A DNA stretch of 64,000 nt from Zopfochytrium polystomum (taxonomy: Eukaryota > Chytridiomycota > Chytridiomycetes > Chytridiales > Chytridiaceae). Shown piece after piece: positions 1 through 9,780 of the stretch. Position 1 is the stretch's first letter. Every line of letters begins with the position of its first letter. A program made the translations under genes and the position numbers. Location: the NCBI GenBank assembly GCA_025765615.1, contig JAIVFJ010000120.1:60001-124000 (forward strand), read 5' to 3'. The notes beneath the pieces were generated by a model that was given only the letters and a program-made list of their open reading frames with translations, was not told the origin of the DNA and searched no databases.

Positions 1-1620
1 GGCTGGGGCTGTGCGGAACGGGTGAGTTGCGGCTCGAAGTGTGCGCCAAGAGCATCGACGTGAAGAGCTGCAGTCGCAGAGTCCGTCAAACAGAGCCCGG
101 AAAAAAAGAAAAGAAAGAAAAGTAAACCCACTCCGCTCACCTTTCGAAGCTGCACAATGTCGTTCTCCAACACGCCGATGCGGCGCTCCTGCGCGTCCCG
201 GTCTGCTTTGAGGCTGGTGACCTCGGCGCGCAGGCTGAGCACCTCGCGGCCGCTTTCGGCCGCCTGCTCGTTGAGGAGCAGCAACTCGTCGTGCAGCTCG
301 CCTTCGCGGGCCGCGCGCTCGGCCAGCTCCGCCGTCAGGCGGTCGACCGTGTCCCGCAGCGCGGCGTTGGCGGCCTCCAGGGCCGCCATGTCGGCGGCGG
401 TCGGTCGCGGCGACAGTACGGCCGGTGCCGCGGACGGTGCGGACGGGGCGGTGGGGACGGGTGTGTGCAGCGGGGAAGACCCTGAGCCGGCAGCGGCTTC
501 GGCGCGGAGCAGCTCCACCTCGTTGCGGAGCGCGTTCAGCTCGGCGACCATCGCCTCGACGTCCATATCGTGCGGGTCGGGGCGGGCGGCGGTGGCGATC
601 GGCATCCGGTCGTCGTCGTCGGCGGCGGCGGCGGCGCTGGAGCTGCTACTGCTGGTGCTACTTCCGCGCGGCGGCTTTGCCGGCCGCCGCTTCCCGCCGC
701 GCGAGAGTGGCGGCAGCACCCACGTTGCCACGTAAAAGGCGACCGCCGCCGCCGCCGATGCGACGGCTATTCCGGCCGCGATCTGGAGTGCGTCGCGGGG
801 CAAGTGTTCGCGGGTGGCGGCGGCGGTCGAGTGGAGGAGCTCCAAGAAGCGGGTCCAGGTTTCCAAAGCCCAGGTCGAGAGTGGCGCGGTTGTGGAGGGC
901 GGCGCGGATTGAGGGTAATGTCCCGACGCCCCGGCAAAAGCTGCAGCCGCCCCCGACGCAAGCGGTGCTGCAGCAGGTGGTGGTGGTGGTGGTGGTAGTG
1001 GTGATACATCTGCGAAGCTGATGGTGATCTTGGTGGGGCCGGCGTTGCCAAGGGATGCTGCGATTGAGGCCGCGCGCTGGAATATCTGCATCAGGGAGGA
1101 AGGGAAAGTACCGGTCAGTTCCACCGCATATCCCGGACGAGTTTCCGCAATAGCAAGGATGCAGCGATCGCCATGAAGCACACTCCTGTTTCTGGGTCGG
1201 CATCGACGCTCCCCACCCCACGGGTCTTATTTCCCCAAGCACACACCACGAGCTAACCTCTGCGAGGGCCAGGTCACCCCTGCTCAGGGAAGCGCCCGCG
1301 AGGGACCGCAGGAGGGCGATCTGGCTCTTGAGGAAGCGGAATGCGTCGTGTGGGGTGTCGAGACCCCCTGCGGAGGCAAGCATGTTTGTGTTAGTGGAGG
1401 AGGCGGCGGCGGCGGCGGCGGCAGCAGCAGCGGCATGAGAGGTGGCAGCGGTTGGGCCTCCGGCCCCGGCCCTGCTGCTGCATGCTGCGGCGACAGCTGA
1501 TGCGGCACCGGCCAGGACAGGGCGTGCGGCGCCCATGGAGCGCAGGATGGCGTTTGCGAGCGAGGACGGGGACGACGACACCGCCAACGACACCGACGAC
1601 GACAAGGAGTGAACCGGCAT
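1..1620 (-). CDS. Membrane-anchored coiled-coil protein, unknown function (3' end off window)
   Basis: Partial gene read on the minus strand. I place exons at 1258-1620, 141-1085 and 1-67 (running off the edge), joined by GT-AG introns 1086-1257 and 68-140, all in phase 0. The ATG at 1620 is the first in frame; the frame is open a little further up, but with no ATG before a stop. The N-terminal ~100 residues are Ser/Ala-rich. Exon 2 has a poly-Pro stretch, one hydrophobic helix (about residues 215-240, AGIAVASAAAAVAFYVATW), a basic patch, an acidic Asp run, and then a long heptad-rich region (ELNALRNEVELLRAE; LRDTVDRLTAELAERAA) that should form a coiled coil. One membrane span followed by a coiled coil would suit a tether or organelle-membrane adaptor, but I recognise no family. 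The frames on the opposite strand here are shadows. Confidence 0.6.
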
Positions 1621-1749
1621 GGAGGCCGAGGAGGTAGTCGTCGGGGGTTTAGAAGTAGAAGAAGCCAGCGCTTGCTGTGCCTTACTCTCCAAAAATCAAG
1701 TCGCAAACGCCCCAACGGATCGTGCGTGGAATTGAAGAGAGGGACAGGC

Positions 1750-1773
1750 GGACAGACCGACAGACAGACAGCC

Positions 1774-1812
<39 letters not shown>

Positions 1813-1815
1813 TAG
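1750..1815. repeat. CAGA/GACA microsatellite
   Basis: Direct tandem run of the tetranucleotide CAGA with a few interruptions near its left end. It lies just upstream of the coiled-coil gene's start. The Cys/Leu/Ser/Val-repeat frames it creates are artefacts. Confidence 0.95.
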
Positions 1816-1929
1816 ATCAACCCATCCGATAAGCCTTGTCAAAAATAAAGGAAAATGCGAACGATAACAACGACCACCATAACAAATTGAAAAAATATTC
1901 TCAAGCAAAACAAAAACTGACTCACCACA

Positions 1930-2185
1930 GGCCCGACTGCCAGTTGTTGAGCTACTATGACATTCTCAAGTATCTCATGTGTATTTTGTATACAATGCTT
2001 GACCATATCTGAAGAGAAATCGATTTCCATTGTTACCATATTTTTCTAAAATTTTCTACTATTTAGACCAATTATTCTGACTATTAGTCAAGTTCCCCGC
2101 ACTGTACTTCACTATCTTTGATAGTGAGAAGAGCTCTGTTTGGCTCTTGGGTTACAATTAGGGTCTGAGTAGCTTGAGAGCCCCC
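1930..2185 (+). repeat. Dispersed repeat R2 (unoccupied relative)
   Basis: Two blocks match DNA elsewhere in the window. TTCTCAAGTATCTCA near 1966 matches just left of the gypsy element at 45.74 kb. The block around 2113-2180 (TTGATAGT-AAGAGCTC, TGGCTCT, GTTACAAT) matches 51.11-51.18 kb, just right of that element. This copy therefore resembles the target site without the retrotransposon. Confidence 0.6.
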
Positions 2186-2804
2186 CTTGCTTATATGTTT
2201 ACTTAATCTTGTAAATGCTTTTATTTCTTTCGTGTCAGCGCTGCCTTTTCATTATTCTTTCCTTTCACCTTCAAACATTTTCTTCCTTTTCTCCTTCTTC
2301 CTTTTTCTTCCTTTCCTTATACCAGGTTTCCTATAAATAGCTGTCCTTGGAGGAGCAGCCTCATTAATCCCTCCAAACTTTACAAACCCAACCTTCAATA
2401 AATGCCATTTCTAAGAAATTAGATTTGTTTTCTCTGAAACTGAAAGAATTCGCTATGTTGGCTGATTGATGGATTGGGCTGCTGTGGTATACACTACTGA
2501 AGGTGGTGGTGGTGGGAGGTTGATCTTGGCTTCTGTCAGTCTTGTGTTTGTCTTTAGACAAAACTGTTACAAGGACCATCACTTGCAAAATGCTGCAAGT
2601 CATCCTTGCAGAGCAGTACCAGGTCAAAGCTCCTGCACACTGCTTACACCAAAAGACCCAAAACTAACAGAAACACCCCTATCCCCCTACCCTGTGAACC
2701 TCCTACAACACAGTCAGTGGCTGCCGCCGGTCATTGGGTTGGACTCTTTACACTTGTGGGGAGCTGGTATTATGCCATACTCCTTGTGGTTGACCTCCTG
2801 TCGC

Positions 2805-2955
2805 CCCTTATAATATTATATGTTGAACTCGCTCACGCGCAGATGACGAATAGGAAAAGTGGAATAGGAAACCCAGGCTAAGTGAAACAGAAAAAGAGAT
2901 TGTAGGAAAGATTTTTTACCCTGTGCTGGTCACGCTTGCCTAGCGACTATTAGAG
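2805..2955 (-). repeat. Dispersed repeat R1, old copy
   Basis: The reverse complement matches the R1 block at 15.53-15.65 kb, including GCTAGGCAAGCGTGACCAGC, an adjoining AGGGTAAAAA and a downstream CTGGGTTTC-TATTCCAC segment. The outer part of R1 is missing. It is clearly diverged from the other copies. Confidence 0.7.
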
Positions 2956-4333
2956 ACAAATAAGGGACAAAATCCAAAATAAGAGGGGTTCATCTTGGGT
3001 AATACTTTTAATTTGATGCAAATGAAACAAAGTTGCCTTTTGAAAAATCCCTACTTTGACTCGATCTTCCAAAATGAGAATTTTCGATTAGCAACCTTTG
3101 TAATTGGGTGGGGGTGGTCCAGCGTGCCTGTTGCTGCCAAACACCCCAAGCCCAATAATGCAAATTTCCACATGACCACCCCTCCATCTTTAATGAACAA
3201 CAGCCAAGTTTGTTCATTGGCAAACTGTTAGTAAAAAATTTGCCGACGTTCTGTCGCGCAACAGGGCCTTTACTGCATTTGGTGTTTCAAAACCATCTTT
3301 ACAGGGAGAGGCCACCAGATAATAAAAAAGAACTTGTTTTGGGTTTTTCACCCAGGCCATTTTTTTTTTTTTTTTTGCAAAGGCAGGGAGAGCGGCGCTT
3401 CAAAAGTAGACGTGTCTGCCGACGGGATTTCAAGTGAAAAAATAAGCCCTCTCCTCAACCAGCAGCTCAACCAGCAGCGCTCATTTCTGTACAAAGGGAA
3501 ACAAACAAAAAAATGCAACTCATAAATACCTCTCAACCCCAAAAGCCAAAAGCCTAACTAAAGAGTTCGACTTCCACACGCCGCTGCAAGCTTAAATGAC
3601 AAGAAACCACGTGCAAGAAGGAGGGAGATTGGCGAATTTTTTTTTTTTTTTCATGCAAAAACATCAGGGCACATTGTGGGGGAATGACACTAAGTTTATT
3701 GGTAATTAGGGGCTCGTGAGGTCGCTTGCAGTGAGCAAGCGTATTTATAGGCAGAAGCACAGAACGTAATAGAAGCATATCGGAGAATAACAAGGTAGTG
3801 GAACCAAATGGAAGACGGAGAACCCACTTCTCACGGAGTCCAGCAAGCCATTTTGCTGCTAATACAAATAGGAACGAAAGCAACTAAAACGCAAAAGCCT
3901 GTTTTGGATAGTGCTAGTGTTGGCGTGTTCCAAAATCTTCGCGGAAAAACACATACGCGTGGAAAATGTATTACGCTTGTTTAGTACGGGATGGGGGGTT
4001 GCTCCAAGGGGGCAATTATAGAAGGGAGTGGAAGGGGTAATAGGGTTGGTTATGGGGAGAGCGTCAAACGAAAAAAAAAAAAAAAAAAATCAAACTGGGC
4101 CGCTCTGCACAAGCTTTTGATTTGGGCGATGGCAAGGCCCAGAAATGTGGAAAGTAAAAAAGACGGTAGGAAGGCATAGGGACAGGGGCGGACAACGGGC
4201 ATGATTAGTGGGAGAATTAGGAAAAGGGAATAGGGGAGAAAAAAAAAAGGAGTTCATATAGTTGCGGGATTCGCAGTCGTAGCTCCAGTTTTTCTAGTGT
4301 TTTCTCTGTTGGTGCAATCCGCTGGGAAACTCA

Positions 4334-6678
4334 TCAGGGCGCAGCCCAGTACTTGGCCGCGTACTTGAACCAGATGGCCATGGCGTTGAAGCTGCTGTCG
4401 ACGTAGTAGGTCGCCTGGCCCTTGCTGTAGTTGCCGCCGAGCGAGTTCAACGCGTTGACGACCTGCTGCTCGATAAAGTCGTAGAAGACCAGGTCGTAGA
4501 GGGCGTTGGGGTCGACGGAGTCGGCGAGGGGCGGGGAGTAGATGTTGTTCTGCGTGACGGGAACGTAGGGGATCGGGCAGTGGAAGGTGTCATCACCGGG
4601 GCTGGTGGCCGACAGGTCGTCGGTGGTGACGTAGCCGAGCGTAGCGTTGCAAGGGGCCGCGGCGACAGCGTCACGCCTCCGCCGGCGGGCAGCCGGGTAG
4701 CTCTCGAGCACGGGCTTGATCTGCTGGAGGGTGGAAGCCTTGATGTTGGGGAGCACCAGGAAGCGGTCGTCGAAGGGCGAGACGGAGCTGGCGTCGTTTG
4801 CGGTGAAGGAGCCCTTGAAAATGTCGGTGCGCTGGGATCCCGCGTTGATAATGACGTACGCCGGGTTGGGCTTGTCCGCGCGCTGGATGATGCTGGCGAG
4901 GTTCTGGGTGAGGAGGTAGTAGAGCGAGGACGGGTCGGTGATGGCGACACGGTTGAGGTAGTAGTCCTGCGGGGCGACACCGATGGCGACCGTGTAGTTT
5001 GTCTTTGCGATAGCGTCGCTGATAAGTCCGCGGAGCGACTGGCCGAGCGGGGTGGAGGCGCCAATGTCGACGTTGACCGGGTATCCGACGTGGTAGTTGA
5101 AGGTCGCCTTGTTCGAGTCGAGGTAGCGGCGGTCGACCTCCTTTCCGTCCTTGGACAGAGAGAGGAAGCCGACAGTCTCCATGAAACGACCGCCTTCGAT
5201 GGCGTAGCAGTTGGTTCCGTAGGAGACAAAGTCACGGATGTGGGTGTGTCCGCCGAGGATGACGATGGGAGTGGTCGGCTTCACGGCACGGATGGCCTTG
5301 TAGACCGCAACCCAGTCTTCGTACAGAGTCTTGGTCTTGGACGAACGAATGGGCATGTGACCAGCGAGGAGATAAAGGTCCGCCTCGTGGTCCGCGAGGG
5401 ACTGGCTGAACCAGGGTTGGGCAATCTCGTACTCTGCCGAGGTGACGACCGACGCGTTCGAGTTGCCCGTGAAGTTGTAGAGGAAGCCGTACGACAAGAC
5501 GCGGGTGCCCTTGGAGCCGGTGAACGAGCGGTATTTTTTGCCGATGGGGGTCTGGGCCTTCGAGACGGGGTCGACCAGGTAGACGTTGGAGCTGAGGTAC
5601 TTCTCGCCCCAGTAAGGCGCAAAGTCGGCGGCAACGTCGTTGGCGACGCCGGTCACGTACAGCTCGTGGTTGCCGATGGTGAGGATATCGTAGTCGACCT
5701 TTTTCATCATGGGCTGGGTGAAGTAGCCGTCGACGGGGCCGGCGCTGCTGTCGGAAAGAGTTGTGCCATCCTGAAGGCGTTACGGCGGGGGGTTTTGGGG
5801 AATAGGGAATTAAAATTGGTGTCGTCAAAAAAGATAAGATAGGGAGGGAGAAACCCACGTGTGTGTCGCCTGCGTTTGTTTGTTTTGGTTTTTTTTTTTC
5901 GTTTTTGTTATTTTCGTTATTTTCGTTTTTTTTTTGTTGTGTGGCGGAAACGGCAAACGAGCGACGTCAGAGGGACAGAGCATACTCGGCTTTGTCATCA
6001 TCCAGCTCCGCTCCCGCCGACAACAAGCTTACCCGAGTCAACGACAAACAGCTCCTTGCCCTCGGCCGCCGCCTTCTCCTTCAGCTTGGCAACAAACACG
6101 GCAAAGTCGGCCCAGTCGGCCGAGAACTGCTCCTGGTAGTGGTCGCCGTGGCCCGCCTGCCAGCCGTGCGTGTCCGTGGTGCTCTTGATTTTGGGATAGA
6201 AAGGGGGAACGGACGGACGGACGAGGCAGGGACGTTACTTAGTACACAGATCTCTCGGCCATGCAACACCAGCAAGGGGGTGAGGATACTCACGATGAAG
6301 TTCCACTAGTGGGGTGCAATTTTATTTTATTTTTTTTTTTTCCGTATGAAGGTGTGGGTCAGCGAAGATGGTAGTGGATCGAACAGAAGAAAAAAAGGGA
6401 TTGCATTGCTCACCCGCCCCGAAGCTTACGTCGTTCCAGGGCAGGTCGCCGAGGGTTGGGACGGGGACGCCCGTGGCGTTGTAGGTGGGGAGACCCGGAT
6501 TGTACACGCCGCCGCCGCTGTCGCCGCCGTCGCCGCCGTTAGCGGGCGGCTCCTCGCCTCCGTAGTAGCCGCCCCCGTTGGTGCTGTTGTCGGGGCGCTT
6601 GCAGGGGAATGCGACCGTGGCGGCGGCCGCGGCTAGGCCGAAGAGTGCGGAGAGGAGCGAAGCCTTGTGAAAGTGCAT
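4334..6678 (-). CDS. Secreted calcineurin-like metallophosphatase (5'-nucleotidase/YHR202W type)
   Basis: I resolve five exons on the minus strand: 6430-6678, 6294-6305 (12 nt), 6033-6183, 5859-5869 (11 nt) and 4334-5770, giving 619 residues with every phase consistent. The ATG at 6678 opens a signal peptide (MHFHKASLLSALFGLAAAA). The metallophosphatase motifs are complete: DTHGW (D91, H93), GDTHDG (D139, H141), GNHE (N175, H176), AGHMP (H279) and GGHTH (H316, H318). These bind the dinuclear metal centre that hydrolyses phosphate esters. The C-terminal half resembles a 5'-nucleotidase substrate domain and has potential N-glycosylation sites. GDTH is written by the 11-nt micro-exon, so a short-exon-blind gene caller would lose the active site. 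Close fungal relatives are secreted or vacuolar; the substrate cannot be told from sequence. A basic RRRRR stretch late in the chain could be a processing site. Confidence 0.88.
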
Positions 6679-6897
6679 GCTGATACTGCGTATGGTATGT
6701 TGATGTGGATGGGATCTACTCCGTGCTCCTCCTTCTATGTGTACGTGTATGTATGTATGTGGGTGGGTGGGGTGGGTGGAAGGGCGTCTCTGGCAATCCA
6801 GTTGTGAAGGAGTATTTAAACATTTCATGCGTTTCAGTGCACGCGGATTCTCTTTCCTTTTGCGGCAACAACAGATCGGGACAGCTGGCGAGAGAGC

Positions 6898-6934
<37 letters not shown>

Positions 6935-7001
6935 TAAAGTGTGTGTGTGTGTGAGACAGAAACGCACGCGCCTTCGACAAGGCACGCGCAATAAAACGAG
7001 T

Positions 7002-7089
<88 letters not shown>

Positions 7090-7190
7090 GTCCCTCTCTC
7101 CGTTTCTCTGCCTCTCCATCTCCTTCTCTGTCTCTGTCCCAGTCACTTTGACTTTCCAGTTTTCCAAAATCAATGTGGCACTTTTTTCGC
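6679..7190. other. Promoter-side intergenic DNA with GA and CT microsatellites
   Basis: Region upstream of the metallophosphatase. It contains a GA run (about 6892-6933), a short GT run (6937-6954) and a long CT run (about 7003-7084). The low-complexity frames here (Arg/Glu or Ser/Leu repeats) are not genes. I see no defined promoter element. Confidence 0.7.
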
Positions 7191-8133
7191 CCGATTTGGA
7201 AGAGAACAACAACAAAGACAGTGCAATTTTTGCTTCTTTCTCTTTTGCTTGCTTTCTCACCAAAAGGCCAATCAGGCATGTTTGTGCAAGTTCTTCCTTC
7301 CTCTCTTTGCCCGCTCGATAAGATACGCGTGTTCCCTTTCTCAATATTGCGTGTGTAGCGCAAGATCCACTGGAAAGAAAAAAGAAAAAAAGCGAAAAGC
7401 ACTCCGAGGTGGCCGCGAGGTTCGGGGAGAGAGAAGATACAATCTTTTTTTTTTTTCGGTCCATCTTGCATGTGTGCAAGCTACAGATGGCATTTCTATC
7501 GCTCAAAACTATATCAATACTTTGGAGTCCCGGCTTTTTTTGGTGAGACCCCTGCATTGAATTGGCTTTCCCACCAAATAATGATGCACTTGGTTCAGAA
7601 AAAAACTGAGTCTCTGATCCACGCACCAAACATTGTCCCTTGAAGAGATTCCACTGACAGTGGCCACTGCTAGCAGCAGCTCCGATCTGCCCGCTTCATA
7701 CTTTCAAGTCGCCAAAAATCTCAACCACGACTTGCCAAAATTGGGTGTGAAGGAACCAACCAAAATGATTGACGAGATTTTACTTTTCTCCATGGTTTAT
7801 TTTGGATGTCGACAAGCAGGGCTGTTCTTCTCATCTGCAAAATGTCATTAGAATAACCTCGGTGACTTTAAACAGCATGAAAATGGATGCTTGTAATAGC
7901 TATTTGTGGCCCAAAAGGTATGCCTCTATGGAAAACTTTGTCATAGAGAAACCTCCAAAAAAAAGAAAGAAAGAAAGAAGCATTACATCTATTTTTTTTT
8001 TTTTTTGTAGGATTTGCAGAAGTCTGAATTTAATCATGTTGTATCCTCTCTGTGGAAATCCAACTCTGCGTGAACAAGTTTTGTAAGAAAGCTTTGAAAA
8101 ATTTATTGTGTGAATTTCTGGACATTTCCCGTG
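7191..8133 (+). repeat. Outer arm of the inverted duplication (copy X-left)
   Basis: Homologous in reverse orientation to 35688-36542, with many substitutions and small indels. Shared landmarks are the block near 7265-7330, the block GTCGCCAAAAATCTCAACCA (7708) and the 3' stretch up to the LTR at 8134. Short frames in it are broken differently in the two copies, so I call it non-coding. Its 3' part (8013-8062) also resembles 23.39-23.44 kb and 27.95-28.00 kb inside the inner arms. Confidence 0.8.
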
Positions 8134-8426
8134 TGTTATGAATCACCCTCTGGAAACCTTTGGGACCTTCTAGAACATTCCTTCATGGAGCCTTTGTGAA
8201 GCCTTCTGAAACCTTCTTTCCTTTCCCATTAGTATCATTGGTATCATTGTATTACCAATTGTTCTTTCTGGAACTTTCTTTGAGTCTTGACAAGGAACAC
8301 TCTCAAAAGGTATAAAAGGGGGATGCGGGACCTGTCCCATCCCTCAAGTGAATTATTGTTTCCAATACAATCATCACTCCTCTCAGTTCCTTGTCTGCCT
8401 TGTCCTGTCCTGCCCTGTTCCTGACA
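8134..8426 (+). mobile_element. Gypsy LTR (older, 293 bp)
   Basis: Begins TGTTATGAATCACC and ends CCCTGTTCCTGACA like the 353-bp LTRs of the intact elements, but lacks one internal ~60-bp duplicated block and carries scattered substitutions. It is followed by a decayed primer site and a gag start, so it is the 5' LTR of an old element rather than a solo LTR. Confidence 0.88.
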
Positions 8427-8466
8427 TCATATTTCACTTCACCCTCTCCTACTACTCTCTGCCATC

Positions 8467-8676
8467 ATGTCTGACCCAAACAACACCTTCCCTGATGCAA
8501 CTGCCTTCCAAGCCTTGATGGAGCAATTTCAAACCCTTTCAAGACAGACACACCAACTTCAAGAACAAGTCCTTCACCAGCAGCACCAGCTTCAACAACA
8601 ACTTCACCAACAAGAACATCAAGCTCTTCTTCCCCTCCCCCAAGCCAACCAAGCAAGAGAGCCCAAGGTTCCCAGC
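8467..8676 (+). pseudogene. 5' fragment of gypsy gag
   Basis: Starts with the same MSDPNNTFPDATAFQAL as the intact gag genes and keeps the Gln/His-rich N-terminal region for ~70 codons. It stops matching at a sharp junction after GGTTCCCAGC, where repeat R1 begins. The capsid core and zinc knuckle are gone, so this is a remnant. Confidence 0.9.
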
Positions 8677-8732
8677 ACCTCTCCACTTCATTCACTCCTT
8701 CCACTCACTCACTCAGAGTAGACTGTTTACAC
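8677..8732 (-). repeat. Dispersed repeat R1, terminal fragment
   Basis: The reverse complement begins GTGTAAACAGTCTACTCTG and matches 15366-15420. It forms an inverted pair with that copy, the two ends bracketing the DNA that hosts the intact gypsy element. Confidence 0.8.
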
Positions 8733-9422
8733 TCTGGGCTGTCTTCCTTGTTTAGCTGGCTCAGCCCCATTTCTTGGTGAGTCACTCCTCCTATTCTTTT
8801 CTTTACTATTTTATTTGTTGTTTTGCTGTTTTGTATGTGTTTTCCCTCCTTTTTCCCTCCTCCCTGGTGATTCCAACCCTTTCCTATTTAAGCAGCTGCC
8901 CCCCATCTTGTTGACTGTGAGAACCTGTGCCTGAAGTCCCTTGCCTGCCCTTTTCTTCCTGACTGTATGTAGAGCTGGGGGTGGCAGTCCCCTGGTGTGT
9001 GACAGGAGGTTGAAGTCCTCTTGGCCATGATGGCAGTGTGCTGGGTTCAAGCCCCAGTGCACCTCACCATTTCTGCATGCTGCTTAGGTTGGACTGGGTA
9101 GGAGCCACTTGGTGATGGAACGATGGAGGGTAAATCTGTGGTGGTGCCTCTAGGTTCCTGTCAATACATCTAGTCAAATCTAGGTCTCTCAAGGTGATAT
9201 GAATGAGCTGGCTGGTCAGGTACTGCTGAAGGAATGGTCTCTCAGGTATGTCCCCTCCTCCCTGGTGTGGCCTCTGGTAGGCCCGGTCTTCACTGGGTTC
9301 AGACCCTCTTTCTCTCAGATTAATGCCTGTGATGTCATGGTGCCACATTTGGGTGAGGAGTGGGTGTTAACCTTCCTTGCTTCTAAGATAGGAAATTCCT
9401 CTGGCTTGGTGAAGCAGATGTC
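8733..9422. other. Unassigned insert DNA with a tRNA-like segment
   Basis: No convincing protein gene. Around 8978-9068 there is a tRNA-like pattern: a 5-bp T-stem CTGGG/CCCAG around TTCAAGC (B-box-like), a GCCA-TGA-TGGC variable-arm hairpin and a GGAGG/CCTCT stem with a 7-nt loop. The acceptor stem pairs only partly. This may be a tRNA-derived SINE or a tRNA pseudogene. The rest is low-copy by eye. Confidence 0.35.
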
Positions 9423-9427
9423 TGTGT
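9423..9427 (+). repeat. Target-site duplication TGTGT (left)
   Basis: TGTGT immediately left of the minus-strand gypsy element, repeated exactly at 14733-14737. Confidence 0.9.
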
Positions 9428-9780
9428 TGTCAGGAACAGGGCAGGACAGGACAAGGCAGACAAGGAACTGAGAGGAGTGATGATTGTATTGGAAACAATA
9501 ATTCACTTGAGGGATGGGACAGGTCCCCCATCCCCCTTTTATACCTTTTGAGAGTGTTCCTTGTCAAGACTCCAAGAAAGTTCCAGAAAGAGCAATTAGT
9601 AATACAATGATACCAATGATACCAATGACAACAAGACAAGTCAGGAAAGCAAAGAAGGTTCCAGAAGGTTCCACAAGGTTCCATGAAGGAATGTTCTAGA
9701 AGGTTCCAGAAGGTTCCAGAAGGTTCCATGAAGGAATGTTCTAGAAGGTTCCAGAGGTTTCCAGAGGGTGATTCATAACA
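9428..9780 (-). repeat. 3' LTR of gypsy copy 1
   Basis: 353 bp. Read on the minus strand it runs from TGTTATGAATC to CTGTTCCTGACA. By eye it is identical to the 14380-14732 LTR. It contains a TATAAAAG box and two copies of a TTCTAGAACATTCCTTCATG block. Confidence 0.97.

Larger units (their letters stand above)
1621..4333. other. Intergenic, repeat-bearing; no gene seen
   Basis: No convincing gene. It holds a CAGA microsatellite (about 1750-1815), a dispersed repeat (R2, about 1930-2185) related to the DNA around 45.7 and 51.1 kb, an old minus-strand copy of repeat R1 (2805-2955) and several poly-A/T runs (3360, 3640, 4070). The short frames here are AT-rich and match no protein pattern I know. 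Confidence 0.6.

Noticed and set aside
4580..5842. 420-codon plus-strand open frame
   Set aside because: Lies antisense to the metallophosphatase, is Val/Gly/Asp-rich with no domain, and is a GC-rich shadow frame.
6322..7629. 435-codon minus-strand frame including a long Arg/Glu repeat
   Set aside because: Runs through a GA/CT microsatellite and AT-rich DNA; only its last part coincides with the real first exon of the metallophosphatase.
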